The notes under the pieces were generated by a model. It had not been told where the DNA came from and did no database searches. It saw only the letters and a program-made list of their open reading frames with translations. This document shows positions 41,011-49,677 of a stretch of DNA of 64,000 bases, one piece after another. This DNA comes from Methylocapsa sp. S129. Its GTDB lineage: Bacteria > Pseudomonadota > Alphaproteobacteria > Rhizobiales > Beijerinckiaceae. The stretch spans positions 248,001-312,000 of the forward strand of contig NZ_LMUI01000048.1 in NCBI RefSeq assembly GCF_009765995.1, written 5' to 3'. A program made the translations under genes and the position numbers. The stretch's first letter is position 1, and each line of letters opens with the position of its first letter.

Positions 41011-42553
41011 GGATCATTTTCTCCCCGGAAGCCGCCGTTAGTACGGTCAGCTCGTCAATTCCGCCGTCAAATTCCGCAACCGTCCGTCCGCCGCGCAGAA
41101 CGACGATGCGGTCGCAAATTCCCAGAAGTTCCGGCATTTCGCTGGAGGCGACGAGAACGCCGAGCCCCTCTGCGGCCAACTCGCGCAGACGCGCATAAAT
41201 CTCGCCCTTGGCGCCGACGTCGACGCCGCGCGTGGGTTCGTCAAGCAGCAGAAGCAGTGGTTCGCCGAGTACTTCTTTTGCGAGGACGACCTTTTGCTGG
41301 TTGCCCCCGGACAGCGCGCCAGCGGCGATGCGGACGTCGTGCGGCCGAATGTCGAACTGTTTGAATGAGCGTTCCGCGGAATCTGTTTCCCTGGCCGCCG
41401 ACACGAATCCGAATGGCGTCACTTGGCGGATGATCGACATCACAAGATTGCGGCCGACCGACATGCGCAGCATGAGCCCGTCGCCGCGGCGATCGTCGGT
41501 GACGAAGGCGATGCCTGCGCGCCGCGCCGCGCGGATCGAAGCGAGCTTCGTCGATCGTCCGTTGACTTCGACGACGCCTTCCCACGCGCCTTCGAGCCCC
41601 GACCCATAGAGCGCGGACAAAAGCTCGGTCCTGCCGGCGCCCATGATGCCGGCCAGGCCGACAATCTCGCCGGCATGGACGTTCAAAGTCACCTCTTCGG
41701 GCGCCTGCCAGCCGGCCCGATCGCGGCGCAAGCGGAAGCGCGCGCGCTCAAGGTTCAGCAGTCGGCGTCCTGAATTAACGGCGCGCTTCGGATAGAGCTC
41801 GCCGAGAGGTCTTCCGACGAGCAATTGAACAATTTCAGCCTGCGGCGCCTTGGGCGACGTTTCTCCTGCGACCAAGCCGTCGCGCATGACGGTGACCCGA
41901 TCGGCGACGCGCGGCACCTCTTCCAGGCGATGGGATATATAGATAATCCCGACCCCTCTGGCGCTGAGATCGCGCATGATCTTGAACAGCCGTTCGACTT
42001 CCGTCGAGGTCAGCGCGGCCGTCGGCTCGTCCATGATGAGGACTTTCGACGCGCTCGACAGGGCCTTGACGATAGCGACGACCTGACGATGGCCGATCGA
42101 CAAATCCGCAACCCGTCGGTCGATATCGATGTCGACATCAATCGCCGAAAGCCTCTTACGCGCCTCGTCGCGCATCGCAGCCTTATCGAGGAATCCATTG
42201 CGGACGCGTTCGCGCCCCAGGAACAGATTGGCGGCGACGTCGAGGGTCGGCACGAGATCGAGTTCCTGATAGATCGTCGCGACGCCCGCCGCCTGCGCCT
42301 CGCGGGGGTCGTCGAAGCGAACGGGTTGGCCATCGATGGCGATCTCGCCCTCGTCGGGGGCATGCGCTCCCGAAAGCACATTCATCAACGTTGACTTGCC
42401 GGCGCCGTTCTCGCCAAGCAGCGCATGAACCTCGCCGCTATAAAGCGTGAAATCGACGCCGCGCAAGGCGCGCGCGCCGCCAAAGCTCTTGGCGATCCCG
42501 CGCGCTGCGAGAACGGGAACCCGGCGATCGGGGCCTGCCGCTGCTTCGCTCAT
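41003..42553 (-). CDS. Sugar ABC transporter ATP-binding protein (RbsA-like, two ABC domains)
   Basis: About 516 residues from ATG 42553, which overlaps the regulator stop as ATGA. Two ABC halves: first with Walker A GENGAGKST and Walker B VLIMDEPTAAL; the second half degenerate at Walker A (LAGIMGAGRTELL) but with LSGGNQQKV and LLLDEPTRGVD, exactly as in RbsA/MglA. Energises import. Confidence 0.95.
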   Translation of the reverse strand: MSEAAAGPDRRVPVLAARGIAKSFGGARALRGVDFTLYSGEVHALLGENGAGKSTLMNVLSGAHAPDEGEIAIDGQPVRFDDPREAQAAGVATIYQELDLVPTLDVAANLFLGRERVRNGFLDKAAMRDEARKRLSAIDVDIDIDRRVADLSIGHRQVVAIVKALSSASKVLIMDEPTAALTSTEVERLFKIMRDLSARGVGIIYISHRLEEVPRVADRVTVMRDGLVAGETSPKAPQAEIVQLLVGRPLGELYPKRAVNSGRRLLNLERARFRLRRDRAGWQAPEEVTLNVHAGEIVGLAGIMGAGRTELLSALYGSGLEGAWEGVVEVNGRSTKLASIRAARRAGIAFVTDDRRGDGLMLRMSVGRNLVMSIIRQVTPFGFVSAARETDSAERSFKQFDIRPHDVRIAAGALSGGNQQKVVLAKEVLGEPLLLLLDEPTRGVDVGAKGEIYARLRELAAEGLGVLVASSEMPELLGICDRIVVLRGGRTVAEFDGGIDELTVLTAASGEKMIHA

Positions 42554-43605
42554 GACGGGCGTCCGCAAGAATTGCGCTCGATCAGCGTGCCGTCAAGCCG
42601 GATGGTTCGGCGGGCGCCATCTGCCGAAGCGATGCGTTCGATCAACAGGGCGGCCGCGCGCCGACCGATTTCTTCGCAAGGCTGGGCCACAACCGTTAGC
42701 CTCGGTTCAAAGCAATCGGCCCATTCGAAATCGTCCAGGCCGACGATGGAAATATCCGCGGGCACTTTGAGATCGCGCGCTCGTAAGGCGCGCATCGCGC
42801 CGATCGTCGCCATATTGTTGCCGGCGACGAGCGCGGTCGGAGGATGGGGGAGGGACATCAGGGCGTGCGTTGACGCGGTCGCCGAGGCGGTATTCGCATT
42901 GCCTGTGACAAGCAGGGCCGGGTCGAAGTCCAATCCATGCGCCGCCAGCGCCAGCTTGTAGCCGTCGATGCGCTCCAGGGTCGTCGCAAAGCCAGGGTGG
43001 CCCGCAATGAACCCGATGCGGCGATGACCGAATGAAGCGAGATGGGCGACCAGAAGCGCCATCGCCTCGCGATTCTTCACGCCTACCTGATCGAAACGCT
43101 CGTTCGGCATGCGATCGACGAGCACGCAGGGAATGCCTGCCGCCTCGAGATAGCTGAGCGAACGTTGCTGCGGATCGGGCGAAGGCGCCAGGATGATGCC
43201 GTCGACCCTTCTTTGATGAAGAGCCCTGACGACGTTCAGCTCCCTTTCGGGATCGTCTTGCGTGTCGGATAAAAACACCATGAGGCCGAGGCGCGCGCAT
43301 TCGGTCTCGATCGCGCAGATGATGTCGCTGAAATAAGGATTGGAGATCGCCGAAATCGCAATGCCCACGCTCTTTGTCGAAGCCATCTTGAGCGATCGGG
43401 CAAGCGTGTTCGTCTGATAGCCGACGCTGGCGATTGCGGCTTCGACGAGCTTCCTCGTCTCAGGCAAGACGCGCCGCGTATGATTGACGACATGCGAAAC
43501 GGTGGAGACCGATACGCCCGCCCTGCGGGCGACATCGACGATGGTCGAAGTCATTGCGCTTGATGGGCTCAGCGCATGGCGTGGCTGCCCAGCCGGCTTG
43601 GTCAT
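42550..43605 (-). CDS. LacI family transcriptional regulator
   Basis: About 351 residues. N-terminal helix-turn-helix TIVDVARRAGVSVSTVSHVVN, hinge with TNTLARSLK, and a periplasmic-binding-protein-like sugar domain. I use ATG 43605 with GGGGAGG ten bases upstream; ATG 43554 or 43635 are possible. First gene of its own sugar-import operon. A 26-bp near-perfect palindrome at 43685-43710 lies 80 bp upstream and is its likely operator. Confidence 0.93.
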   Translation of the reverse strand: MTKPAGQPRHALSPSSAMTSTIVDVARRAGVSVSTVSHVVNHTRRVLPETRKLVEAAIASVGYQTNTLARSLKMASTKSVGIAISAISNPYFSDIICAIETECARLGLMVFLSDTQDDPERELNVVRALHQRRVDGIILAPSPDPQQRSLSYLEAAGIPCVLVDRMPNERFDQVGVKNREAMALLVAHLASFGHRRIGFIAGHPGFATTLERIDGYKLALAAHGLDFDPALLVTGNANTASATASTHALMSLPHPPTALVAGNNMATIGAMRALRARDLKVPADISIVGLDDFEWADCFEPRLTVVAQPCEEIGRRAAALLIERIASADGARRTIRLDGTLIERNSCGRPS

Positions 43606-43684
43606 CCTCCGTGCGCCTCCCCAAACCCGCCTCACCTTCGACCAAAGCGGCCGGTGAGCGCTGATTTGAGGTAGGCTAATTCAG

Positions 43685-43710
43685 TCGAAACGTTTGCGCA
43701 ATCGTTTCGA
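43685..43710. promoter_or_regulatory. Predicted LacI-family operator
   Basis: Near-perfect palindrome: TCGAAACG at 43685 mirrors CGTTTCGA at 43703, around TTGCGCAA at 43694-43701. Only one symmetric pair is mismatched. It sits between the divergent regulator/transporter and mutarotase genes, so one site can control both. Confidence 0.75.
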
Positions 43711-43757
43711 TGTCAATATTGTCGATATTCTCATAAAAATCTGGGGAGGCGGTCAGT

Positions 43758-44204
43758 ATGATGCTCAAACGCATACCGGCGTTTATCGATCCCGAATTGC
43801 TCTGGACTTTGGCGTCGATGGGACATGCCGATGAAATCGCGGTGGTCGACCGCAATTTTTCAGCGCGGCGCGTGGCCGAAAGCACCACGACAAAAAAGCT
43901 GATCGTCTTGCAGGGCATTGATGCGCCGACCGCCATCGCCGGCATGCTCGAACTTTTTCCGCTTGATGATTTTGTCGATATGCCGCTGTCGCATATGGGC
44001 CCCGTCGAAGACCACACGCGACTGCTTGACGTGCATAGAGAGGTGATCGCGGCCTGCAGCCGGGCGGAGGGGCGCCCGATTCGGAGCAACGCGGTCGAGC
44101 GCGCGGCGTTCTATCCCATCGCCAAGGCGTCGTTCGCGATCATTCAGACGGCGGAGACCCGTCCTTACGCCAATTTCATTCTGAAGAAGGGCGCCATTTC
44201 TTAG
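43758..44204 (+). CDS. RbsD/FucU family sugar mutarotase
   Basis: 148 residues. The N-terminal GHADEIAVVDRNF and the C-terminal ETRPYANFILKKG fit the RbsD/FucU fold that interconverts sugar anomers in the cytosol. Divergent from the LacI-regulated importer across a shared palindrome, so probably processes the imported sugar (fucose- or ribose-like). No sugar kinase or dehydrogenase is nearby. Confidence 0.9.
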   Translation: MMLKRIPAFIDPELLWTLASMGHADEIAVVDRNFSARRVAESTTTKKLIVLQGIDAPTAIAGMLELFPLDDFVDMPLSHMGPVEDHTRLLDVHREVIAACSRAEGRPIRSNAVERAAFYPIAKASFAIIQTAETRPYANFILKKGAIS

Positions 44205-44288
44205 CGTCGATCAATACATTCCGGCGTGTCGCGACAGGCGACCGTCTCCGGCTTGCCTGCCATCGACCATAACTTCCACGGTGAGCGT

Positions 44289-45752
44289 TCAGGTCGCGGC
44301 TTCGACCTCGATGTCATCAGTCTTGCGGCGATGGCCGCTCATCACCGCGCCGGCATTGCGCGGAAAGCCCAGGCAGACCGGGGCGGCAAGTAGCGAGATG
44401 GCGGTGACGACCAGGAATGCCGCCGAAAAATCGTCGACGGTTGCGTGGCGATGGTCATCGATCATCTTCGCCATCGTCAAGGCGAGGGCGCCGGTGCAGA
44501 TGCCGAAGGACAGCATCAATTGCTGAAACGTGGTGTAGAAGCTGTTGGCGGCGGCGGTGCGTTCCGACGCAATGTCGTCATAGGCGACCGTGTTATAGGC
44601 GGTGAATTGCAGCGACATCGAGAAGCCGCAGAAGGCGAGCACGGTGAACATGATCCAGTGCGGCCATTCCTGCCGGAATGCAGCACAGGCGGCGTAAAGC
44701 AAGCTGGACAAGACGCCATTCCAGATCAGCGTGTTGCGAAAGCCAAAGCGCCGTAGGATCGGCGCCGCGGCCGCCTTCATCACCATGGAGCCGCAGGCAG
44801 TCGCAAACGTCAGGAGACCGCTTTCGGCCGCCGACATGCCAAAGCTGATCTGCATCATCAGCGGCAACAGGAAAGGCTGGGCGCCCTGGGTGATGCGCGA
44901 CAGCGAGCCGGCCACCATTGCGACGCGAAATGTCGGAATGCGCATCAGGCTGAGATCGAGGATCGGCGTTATCCGGCGCTGGCGCAGGGCATAGACGACA
45001 TAGGCGGCGCCGCTCGCGAGGCCCGCGCCGATCAGCGCGAGCGCGACCGATGTTTCGGCGGTCCCACGGCTTGCTGTCTCGAAGCCAAACAGCAGACACG
45101 CCAGCGAGACGCCGGAGAACACGAAACCGATGAGGTCGAAAGGCTGACGCATCGTTGAACGCGTGTTCTCAATGAAGAACCAGGTCAGGAGGAGGCCAAG
45201 AGCGCCGATCGGCACGTTGATGTAAAAGATCCAGCGCCAATCGAGGTAGGTCACGATGAGACCGCCGACAGGCGGCCCCAGGATCGGGCCGATCAAGGCC
45301 GGCACAAGATACCAGGTCATCGCCGAAACCAGATCCCGTTTGTCGACGCTGCGCAGCAGCACGAGACGGCCCACCGGAATCATCATCGCGCCGCCGGCGC
45401 CCTGCAAAAGCCGCGCGCCGACGAGCATCGGCAAATTAGGCGCCTGCGCGCACAGGATCGAACCGATCGTGAAGATCGCGATGGCGCTGGAAAACACAGT
45501 CCGCGCGCCAAACCTGTCGGCCAGGTGGCCGCTTGCTGGGATGAGAACCGCGAGGCTCAGAATATAGGACGTCAACGCGATGCTCATATGGGAGGGCGAG
45601 ACGTCGAAATGCCGCGCCATGGTCGGCAGGGCGGTCGCGAGCACGGTCGAGTCGAGCTGTTCCATGAAAAGGGCGCTGGCGATGATCAGCGCCGTCGTGC
45701 GGTAGTTCGGCCGGCTGATTTCTCCAGCCTGGCCAACAGTCAATTCCGACAT
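44289..45752 (-). CDS. MFS multidrug efflux protein, DHA2 family
   Basis: About 487 residues from ATG 45752 (MSELTVGQAG), with about 14 helices. Helix-1 MEQLDSTVLATALPTM, the GHLADRFGARTVF loop and antiporter motif PALIGPILGPPVGG are diagnostic of DHA2. Not obviously linked to a regulator. Distinct from the other MFS gene at 32560-33975. Confidence 0.9.
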   Translation of the reverse strand: MSELTVGQAGEISRPNYRTTALIIASALFMEQLDSTVLATALPTMARHFDVSPSHMSIALTSYILSLAVLIPASGHLADRFGARTVFSSAIAIFTIGSILCAQAPNLPMLVGARLLQGAGGAMMIPVGRLVLLRSVDKRDLVSAMTWYLVPALIGPILGPPVGGLIVTYLDWRWIFYINVPIGALGLLLTWFFIENTRSTMRQPFDLIGFVFSGVSLACLLFGFETASRGTAETSVALALIGAGLASGAAYVVYALRQRRITPILDLSLMRIPTFRVAMVAGSLSRITQGAQPFLLPLMMQISFGMSAAESGLLTFATACGSMVMKAAAAPILRRFGFRNTLIWNGVLSSLLYAACAAFRQEWPHWIMFTVLAFCGFSMSLQFTAYNTVAYDDIASERTAAANSFYTTFQQLMLSFGICTGALALTMAKMIDDHRHATVDDFSAAFLVVTAISLLAAPVCLGFPRNAGAVMSGHRRKTDDIEVEAAT

Positions 45753-45986
45753 GATCGGCAGCAATTCCAATAGACGCGAAGCGCCGCGGCTATACCAGGC
45801 GCAAGCAACTCCGCGAGGCGGGTTTTGGCCGATTCAGAACCGGTCGGGGCGGGAAACGCCCGGCACTATAAACGCGTTGGGCAATTGGCGGCATGGTGAA
45901 ATGGAATGGCTGATGCCCAGGATTGGCATCGCTCCCCATCGAAACGGGCCGATCCCGAGGCCGATAGCCTGCCCGCGGGCCCGGTT

Positions 45987-46154
45987 TCAGCCGGCGCCGA
46001 ACTTTTTGCGCTTCGGCGCCGTCGTCTTTCGCGGCCCATCTGTTGCATCTTCGGGCGGCATCGTCTCGGACGCCTTTGTCTCCGCAGGCTTCGCGCCGGC
46101 CTTGGGCGTGGCTTCTTTCGATTTCGTCGGTTCGGAATCCTTGAATCTGATCAT
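45987..46154 (-). CDS. Small basic protein of unknown function
   Basis: 55 residues (MIRFKDSEPTKSKEATPKAG...KRKKFGAG), low-complexity Lys/Pro/Glu/Ala-rich, probably disordered. A GAGGA lies about ten bases before ATG 46154. It follows the ABC-F gene by about 70 bp on the same strand. Composition resembles short rhizobial proteins ending in KKFGAG, but without a search this stays tentative. Confidence 0.45.
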   Translation of the reverse strand: MIRFKDSEPTKSKEATPKAGAKPAETKASETMPPEDATDGPRKTTAPKRKKFGAG

Positions 46155-46227
46155 CGCTTCGTCCTCTTCAAGCGATAGGGTTAGCGGCTTTGCGCCGAGA
46201 AGGCGAGGGCTGACGACCCCGAGGGCT

Positions 46228-48108
46228 CTAGCCCGCCGCCGCTTCCACTTGCGAGGATAGCGCCAGCCACGCCTCTTCTGTCGCCAGCAGGGCCCGTTCG
46301 ACCTCGCCGCGTTTTTGCGCGAGGTCCACGACCTTGGCTGAATTATTGGCCGTGTCGCCCGATTTGGCGAGCGCTTCGTCGATGCGGCGCAGCAGGTCCT
46401 GGAAGCGGTGCATCTTCTGTTCGGTGGCGACGATCTCCTTACGCAGCGGCCCGAGGTCCCGGCGCGATCGGGCGTTTGTCTGCCGCTCGGCGGCAAGGGC
46501 CGGCTTTGGCGAATCGTCTTCTTTCTTGCGGCTCTCTTTGGGCGCGGTCTTGCCGAGCACGAAGCGGCTGTAGTCGGCGACATCGCCGTCGAACGTGCGC
46601 ACCGTGCCGTCGGCGACCAGCCAAAGCCGATCGACGCAGGCTTCAAGCAGGCGCCTGTCATGCGAAACGAGAATGCACGCGCCCTCATATTCGTTGATCG
46701 CCTCGATCAATTCGGCGCGGCTGTCGATATCCAGATGATTGGTCGGCTCGTCGAGGATGATGAGCTGCGGGCCGTCGAAAGTGGCGAGGCCCATCAACAG
46801 GCGCGCCTTCTCGCCGCCCGACAACGCCGATATTTTCGTCTCCGCCCGGGCGCCGGAAAAGCCGATCAGCGCCGCCCGGCCGCGGATTTTCGATTCCGGA
46901 CTGCCGCGCATCTTTTCCGCGACATGGCTATAGGGCGTGCCGTTGAGCTCGAGATCGTCAACCTGATGCTGAGCGAAAAATCCGACCTCCAGTTTGGTCG
47001 CGCGGGTGATCCGGCCCGACATCGGGGCGAGCCGGCCGCCGAGCAATTTGGCGAAAGTCGATTTGCCGTTGCCGTTCGAGCCGAGCAGCCCGATCCGGTC
47101 GTCGTTCGACAAAGTCAGGTCGAGTTTCGACAGCACGGTGCGCTCGCCATAGCCCACGCTGACGCGCTCCATCGCGATGATCGGCGGGCTCAACGCCTTG
47201 CGGATCGCCGGCCAGCGGAACGGCATCACGTTCTCGTCGACGATGGCCGAGACCGGCTCCATTCTGGCGAGCATTTTGAGGCGCGATTGCGCCTGCGTCG
47301 CCTTGGCGGCGCTGGCCCGGAAGCGATCGACGAACGATTGCAGATGGGCGCGCTTCTCCTCCTGCTTCTTGGCCGCCTTGCCCTGCAGGACCTGCTGCTC
47401 GCGCCGCTGCCGCTCGAAGCTCGTATAGCCGCCGGTCCATAAAGTGAGCTTGGCGCGCTCCAGATGCAGAATGTGGTCGGCGACATCGTCGAGCAGGTCG
47501 CGATCATGCGAAATGACGATGGTGGTGGCGGGATAGGTCTTGAGATAGTCGACGAGCCAAAGCGCGCCTTCGAGATCGAGATAATTGGTCGGCTCGTCGA
47601 GAAGCAGAAGATCGGGTGCGGAGAACAACACGGCGGCGAGCGCCACCCGCATGCGCCAGCCGCCGGAAAATTCCGACAAAGCGCGGTTCTGCGCGGCCTC
47701 GTCGAAGCCGAGGCCGTTCAGAATGCTGGCGGCGCGGGCGGGGGCGGCATGGGCGTCGATGTCGACGAGACGCGTCTGAATTTCGGCGATGCGCATCGGG
47801 TCTTTGGCGGTTTCAGCTTCTTCAAGCAGCGCGGCGCGCTCCTTGTCGGCCTCCAGCACGAAGTCGACCAGCGTCTGGGCGCCGCCCGGGGCTTCCTGCT
47901 CGACCCGTCCCATCCGGGCCTGCCGAGGCACGGAGATGGAACCGCTTTCGGGCGAAATCTCATTGGCGATCAAACGGAAGAGCGTGGTCTTGCCGGCGCC
48001 GTTGCGCCCGACCAGCCCGACGCGTGCGCCGGTCGGCAGCGCGACGGTCGCGCGATCGATCAGCATGCGTTCGCCGAGGCGATAGGTGAGGTCGTTGATG
48101 TGCAACAT
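46228..48108 (-). CDS. ABC-F family ATPase (Uup/EttA-like)
   Basis: About 626 residues from ATG 48108 (MLHINDLTYRLGERML). Two soluble ABC domains (GRNGAGKTT with FSGGWRMRVAL and LLLLDEPTNYLDLE; GSNGNGKST with LSGGEKARLL and LIILDEPTNHLDI) joined by an ABC-F linker. The C-terminal coiled-coil-like tail is typical of Uup-type members. Acts on ribosomes or in recombination/precise excision, not as a transporter. Confidence 0.93.
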   Translation of the reverse strand: MLHINDLTYRLGERMLIDRATVALPTGARVGLVGRNGAGKTTLFRLIANEISPESGSISVPRQARMGRVEQEAPGGAQTLVDFVLEADKERAALLEEAETAKDPMRIAEIQTRLVDIDAHAAPARAASILNGLGFDEAAQNRALSEFSGGWRMRVALAAVLFSAPDLLLLDEPTNYLDLEGALWLVDYLKTYPATTIVISHDRDLLDDVADHILHLERAKLTLWTGGYTSFERQRREQQVLQGKAAKKQEEKRAHLQSFVDRFRASAAKATQAQSRLKMLARMEPVSAIVDENVMPFRWPAIRKALSPPIIAMERVSVGYGERTVLSKLDLTLSNDDRIGLLGSNGNGKSTFAKLLGGRLAPMSGRITRATKLEVGFFAQHQVDDLELNGTPYSHVAEKMRGSPESKIRGRAALIGFSGARAETKISALSGGEKARLLMGLATFDGPQLIILDEPTNHLDIDSRAELIEAINEYEGACILVSHDRRLLEACVDRLWLVADGTVRTFDGDVADYSRFVLGKTAPKESRKKEDDSPKPALAAERQTNARSRRDLGPLRKEIVATEQKMHRFQDLLRRIDEALAKSGDTANNSAKVVDLAQKRGEVERALLATEEAWLALSSQVEAAAG

Positions 48109-48193
48109 GGCGCGTTTTTGGCTTGCGCGACGGCCGCTGGCAAGGGGGAAAGACCCTGTGCAAAGCAATTTATGTTGCGGTGCAATGAAAATC

Positions 48194-48216
48194 GGCCCGC
48201 ATCAGGGACGCGGGCC
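48194..48216 (-). terminator. Possible terminator of the aquaporin gene
   Basis: GGCCCGC (48194-48200) and GCGGGCC (48210-48216) form a 7-bp stem; reading the minus strand it is followed by GATTTT. Lies about 60 bp after the aquaporin stop. Confidence 0.45.
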
Positions 48217-48278
48217 ACGTTCCGGCTGCAAACAGGGGCGTCGGCTCCGGGTCGGCGCCCTCCTTCAAATCGCTGGCG

Positions 48279-48992
48279 TCAGGCCTTCTTGGCCGACAGG
48301 ATGCCGTTGGCGAACAGCAGCCCGGCGATTCCGGCGCCAATCAGCGGCGCGATGATGAACAGCCAAAGCTGCGCGAAAGCCGTCGGATTCGTGCCGATGC
48401 CGATCAACGCCGGGCCGATCGAGCGGGCCGGATTGACCGAGACGCCCGTGACATTGATGCCGACGATATGGATGCCGACAAGCGTCAGACCGATGGCCAA
48501 GCCCGCCAGACCGGATATGTGAGGCGGTGCGCTATCCTGCGTGACGCCGAGAATGCAGACGAGGAACAGGAACGTCGCGACCGCCTCGAACACAAAAGCC
48601 GAAAGCGTCGAATATTCGCCGAGATAGCCAGGACCCCAACCATCCTGGCCAAGGCCGCCGGTCCAACCCGAGGCCTTGCCTGACAGGATCACATAGAGCA
48701 CGGCGGCGCCGGCGATCGCGCCCAGCACTTGCGCGATAACATAGCTGATGAGGTCGCTCATGCTCATCCGGCCGGCGACGAACACGCCAAAACTGACCGC
48801 CGGGTTGACGTGGCAGCCCGACACCGGGCCGATGCCATAAGCCATGGCGACGATCGCCAGACCAAACGCGAAGGCGATGCCAAGCACATTGATGGCGGTT
48901 GGCCCCGCGCCCATTCCGCCGATGACGGCGGCTCCGCAACCGATGAAAACGAGCGCAAAAGTCCCGATAAATTCGGCAATAGGCTTGTTCAT
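48279..48992 (-). CDS. aqpZ: Aquaporin Z
   Basis: Water channel of the MIP family. 237 residues, six membrane helices plus two half-helices with NPA motifs HVNPAVSFG and SVNPARSIG. The residues around the second NPA (R after NPA) and a His in helix 5 fit a water-specific pore rather than GlpF. Single-gene unit. Confidence 0.95.
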   Translation of the reverse strand: MNKPIAEFIGTFALVFIGCGAAVIGGMGAGPTAINVLGIAFAFGLAIVAMAYGIGPVSGCHVNPAVSFGVFVAGRMSMSDLISYVIAQVLGAIAGAAVLYVILSGKASGWTGGLGQDGWGPGYLGEYSTLSAFVFEAVATFLFLVCILGVTQDSAPPHISGLAGLAIGLTLVGIHIVGINVTGVSVNPARSIGPALIGIGTNPTAFAQLWLFIIAPLIGAGIAGLLFANGILSAKKA

Positions 48993-49187
48993 GCCGGTTC
49001 CCCCTGTTGTTCGTTCCTCAAACGCGAATCGATCATCGCGCGGTCGTCAATTGTTAGCTGAGCCGGACAACGCATGACAATTGCCAATTCAAGTCGAGGT
49101 TACCGGTGCGGGCCAGATGGGGCGCGGAAGATGATTCAGGCTTCCTGGCGTGGCAAGAAGCGGCCGGAAGCCGTCGGGAGGGCGCCG

Positions 49188-49215
49188 TTGCTTTCGCAGC
49201 GCCGCCCGGTATATA
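49188..49215 (+). promoter_or_regulatory. Candidate promoter of yajC-secD-secF
   Basis: TTGCTT (49188-49193), a 16-bp spacer and TATATA (49210-49215), about 60 bp before yajC. Eyeball match to the sigma-70 pattern only. Confidence 0.35.
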
Positions 49216-49276
49216 TGCCGCGCGCTCGAGAAAACCCTCGCAAAGCGCGGAATATCCGTCGTCGGAGTTGTAACCC

Positions 49277-49624
49277 TTGTTTATCACGCCAGCTTTCGCC
49301 CAGGCGAGCGGAGCGACCGCTTTCGGGTCGTCCGACATGCTTGTCCAATTCGCGCCCTTCGTCGTCATATTCGCGATCATGTATTTCCTGATTCTGCGGC
49401 CCCAGCAGCGCCGCGCCAAGGAGCAGCGGGCCATGGTCCAGGGCGCGCGACGCGGCGATACGATCGTGACCACCGGCGGTCTGATCGGCAAAATCACCAA
49501 GGCGACCGACGACACGGAAGTCGAGCTTGAAATCGCCCCCAACGTGCGCGTTCGCGTCGCGCGATCCGGCATCGGCGATGTGCGCGCCAAGGGCGAGCCC
49601 GTCAAGGACGCTCCTTCCAAATAA
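49277..49624 (+). CDS. yajC: Preprotein translocase subunit YajC
   Basis: 115 residues from TTG 49277 (MFITPAFAQA), with GGAG ten bases upstream. One membrane helix (about residues 22-41) followed by the conserved RPQQRRAKEQ and GDTIVTTGGLIGKI. Component of the SecDF-YajC holotranslocon; immediately upstream of secD, as usual. Confidence 0.95.
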   Translation: MFITPAFAQASGATAFGSSDMLVQFAPFVVIFAIMYFLILRPQQRRAKEQRAMVQGARRGDTIVTTGGLIGKITKATDDTEVELEIAPNVRVRVARSGIGDVRAKGEPVKDAPSK

Positions 49625-49677
49625 ACGGTCGGGGCCTGCGCGCGCCCCTCTCGACCTCGCGGAGACAGTAAAACACG

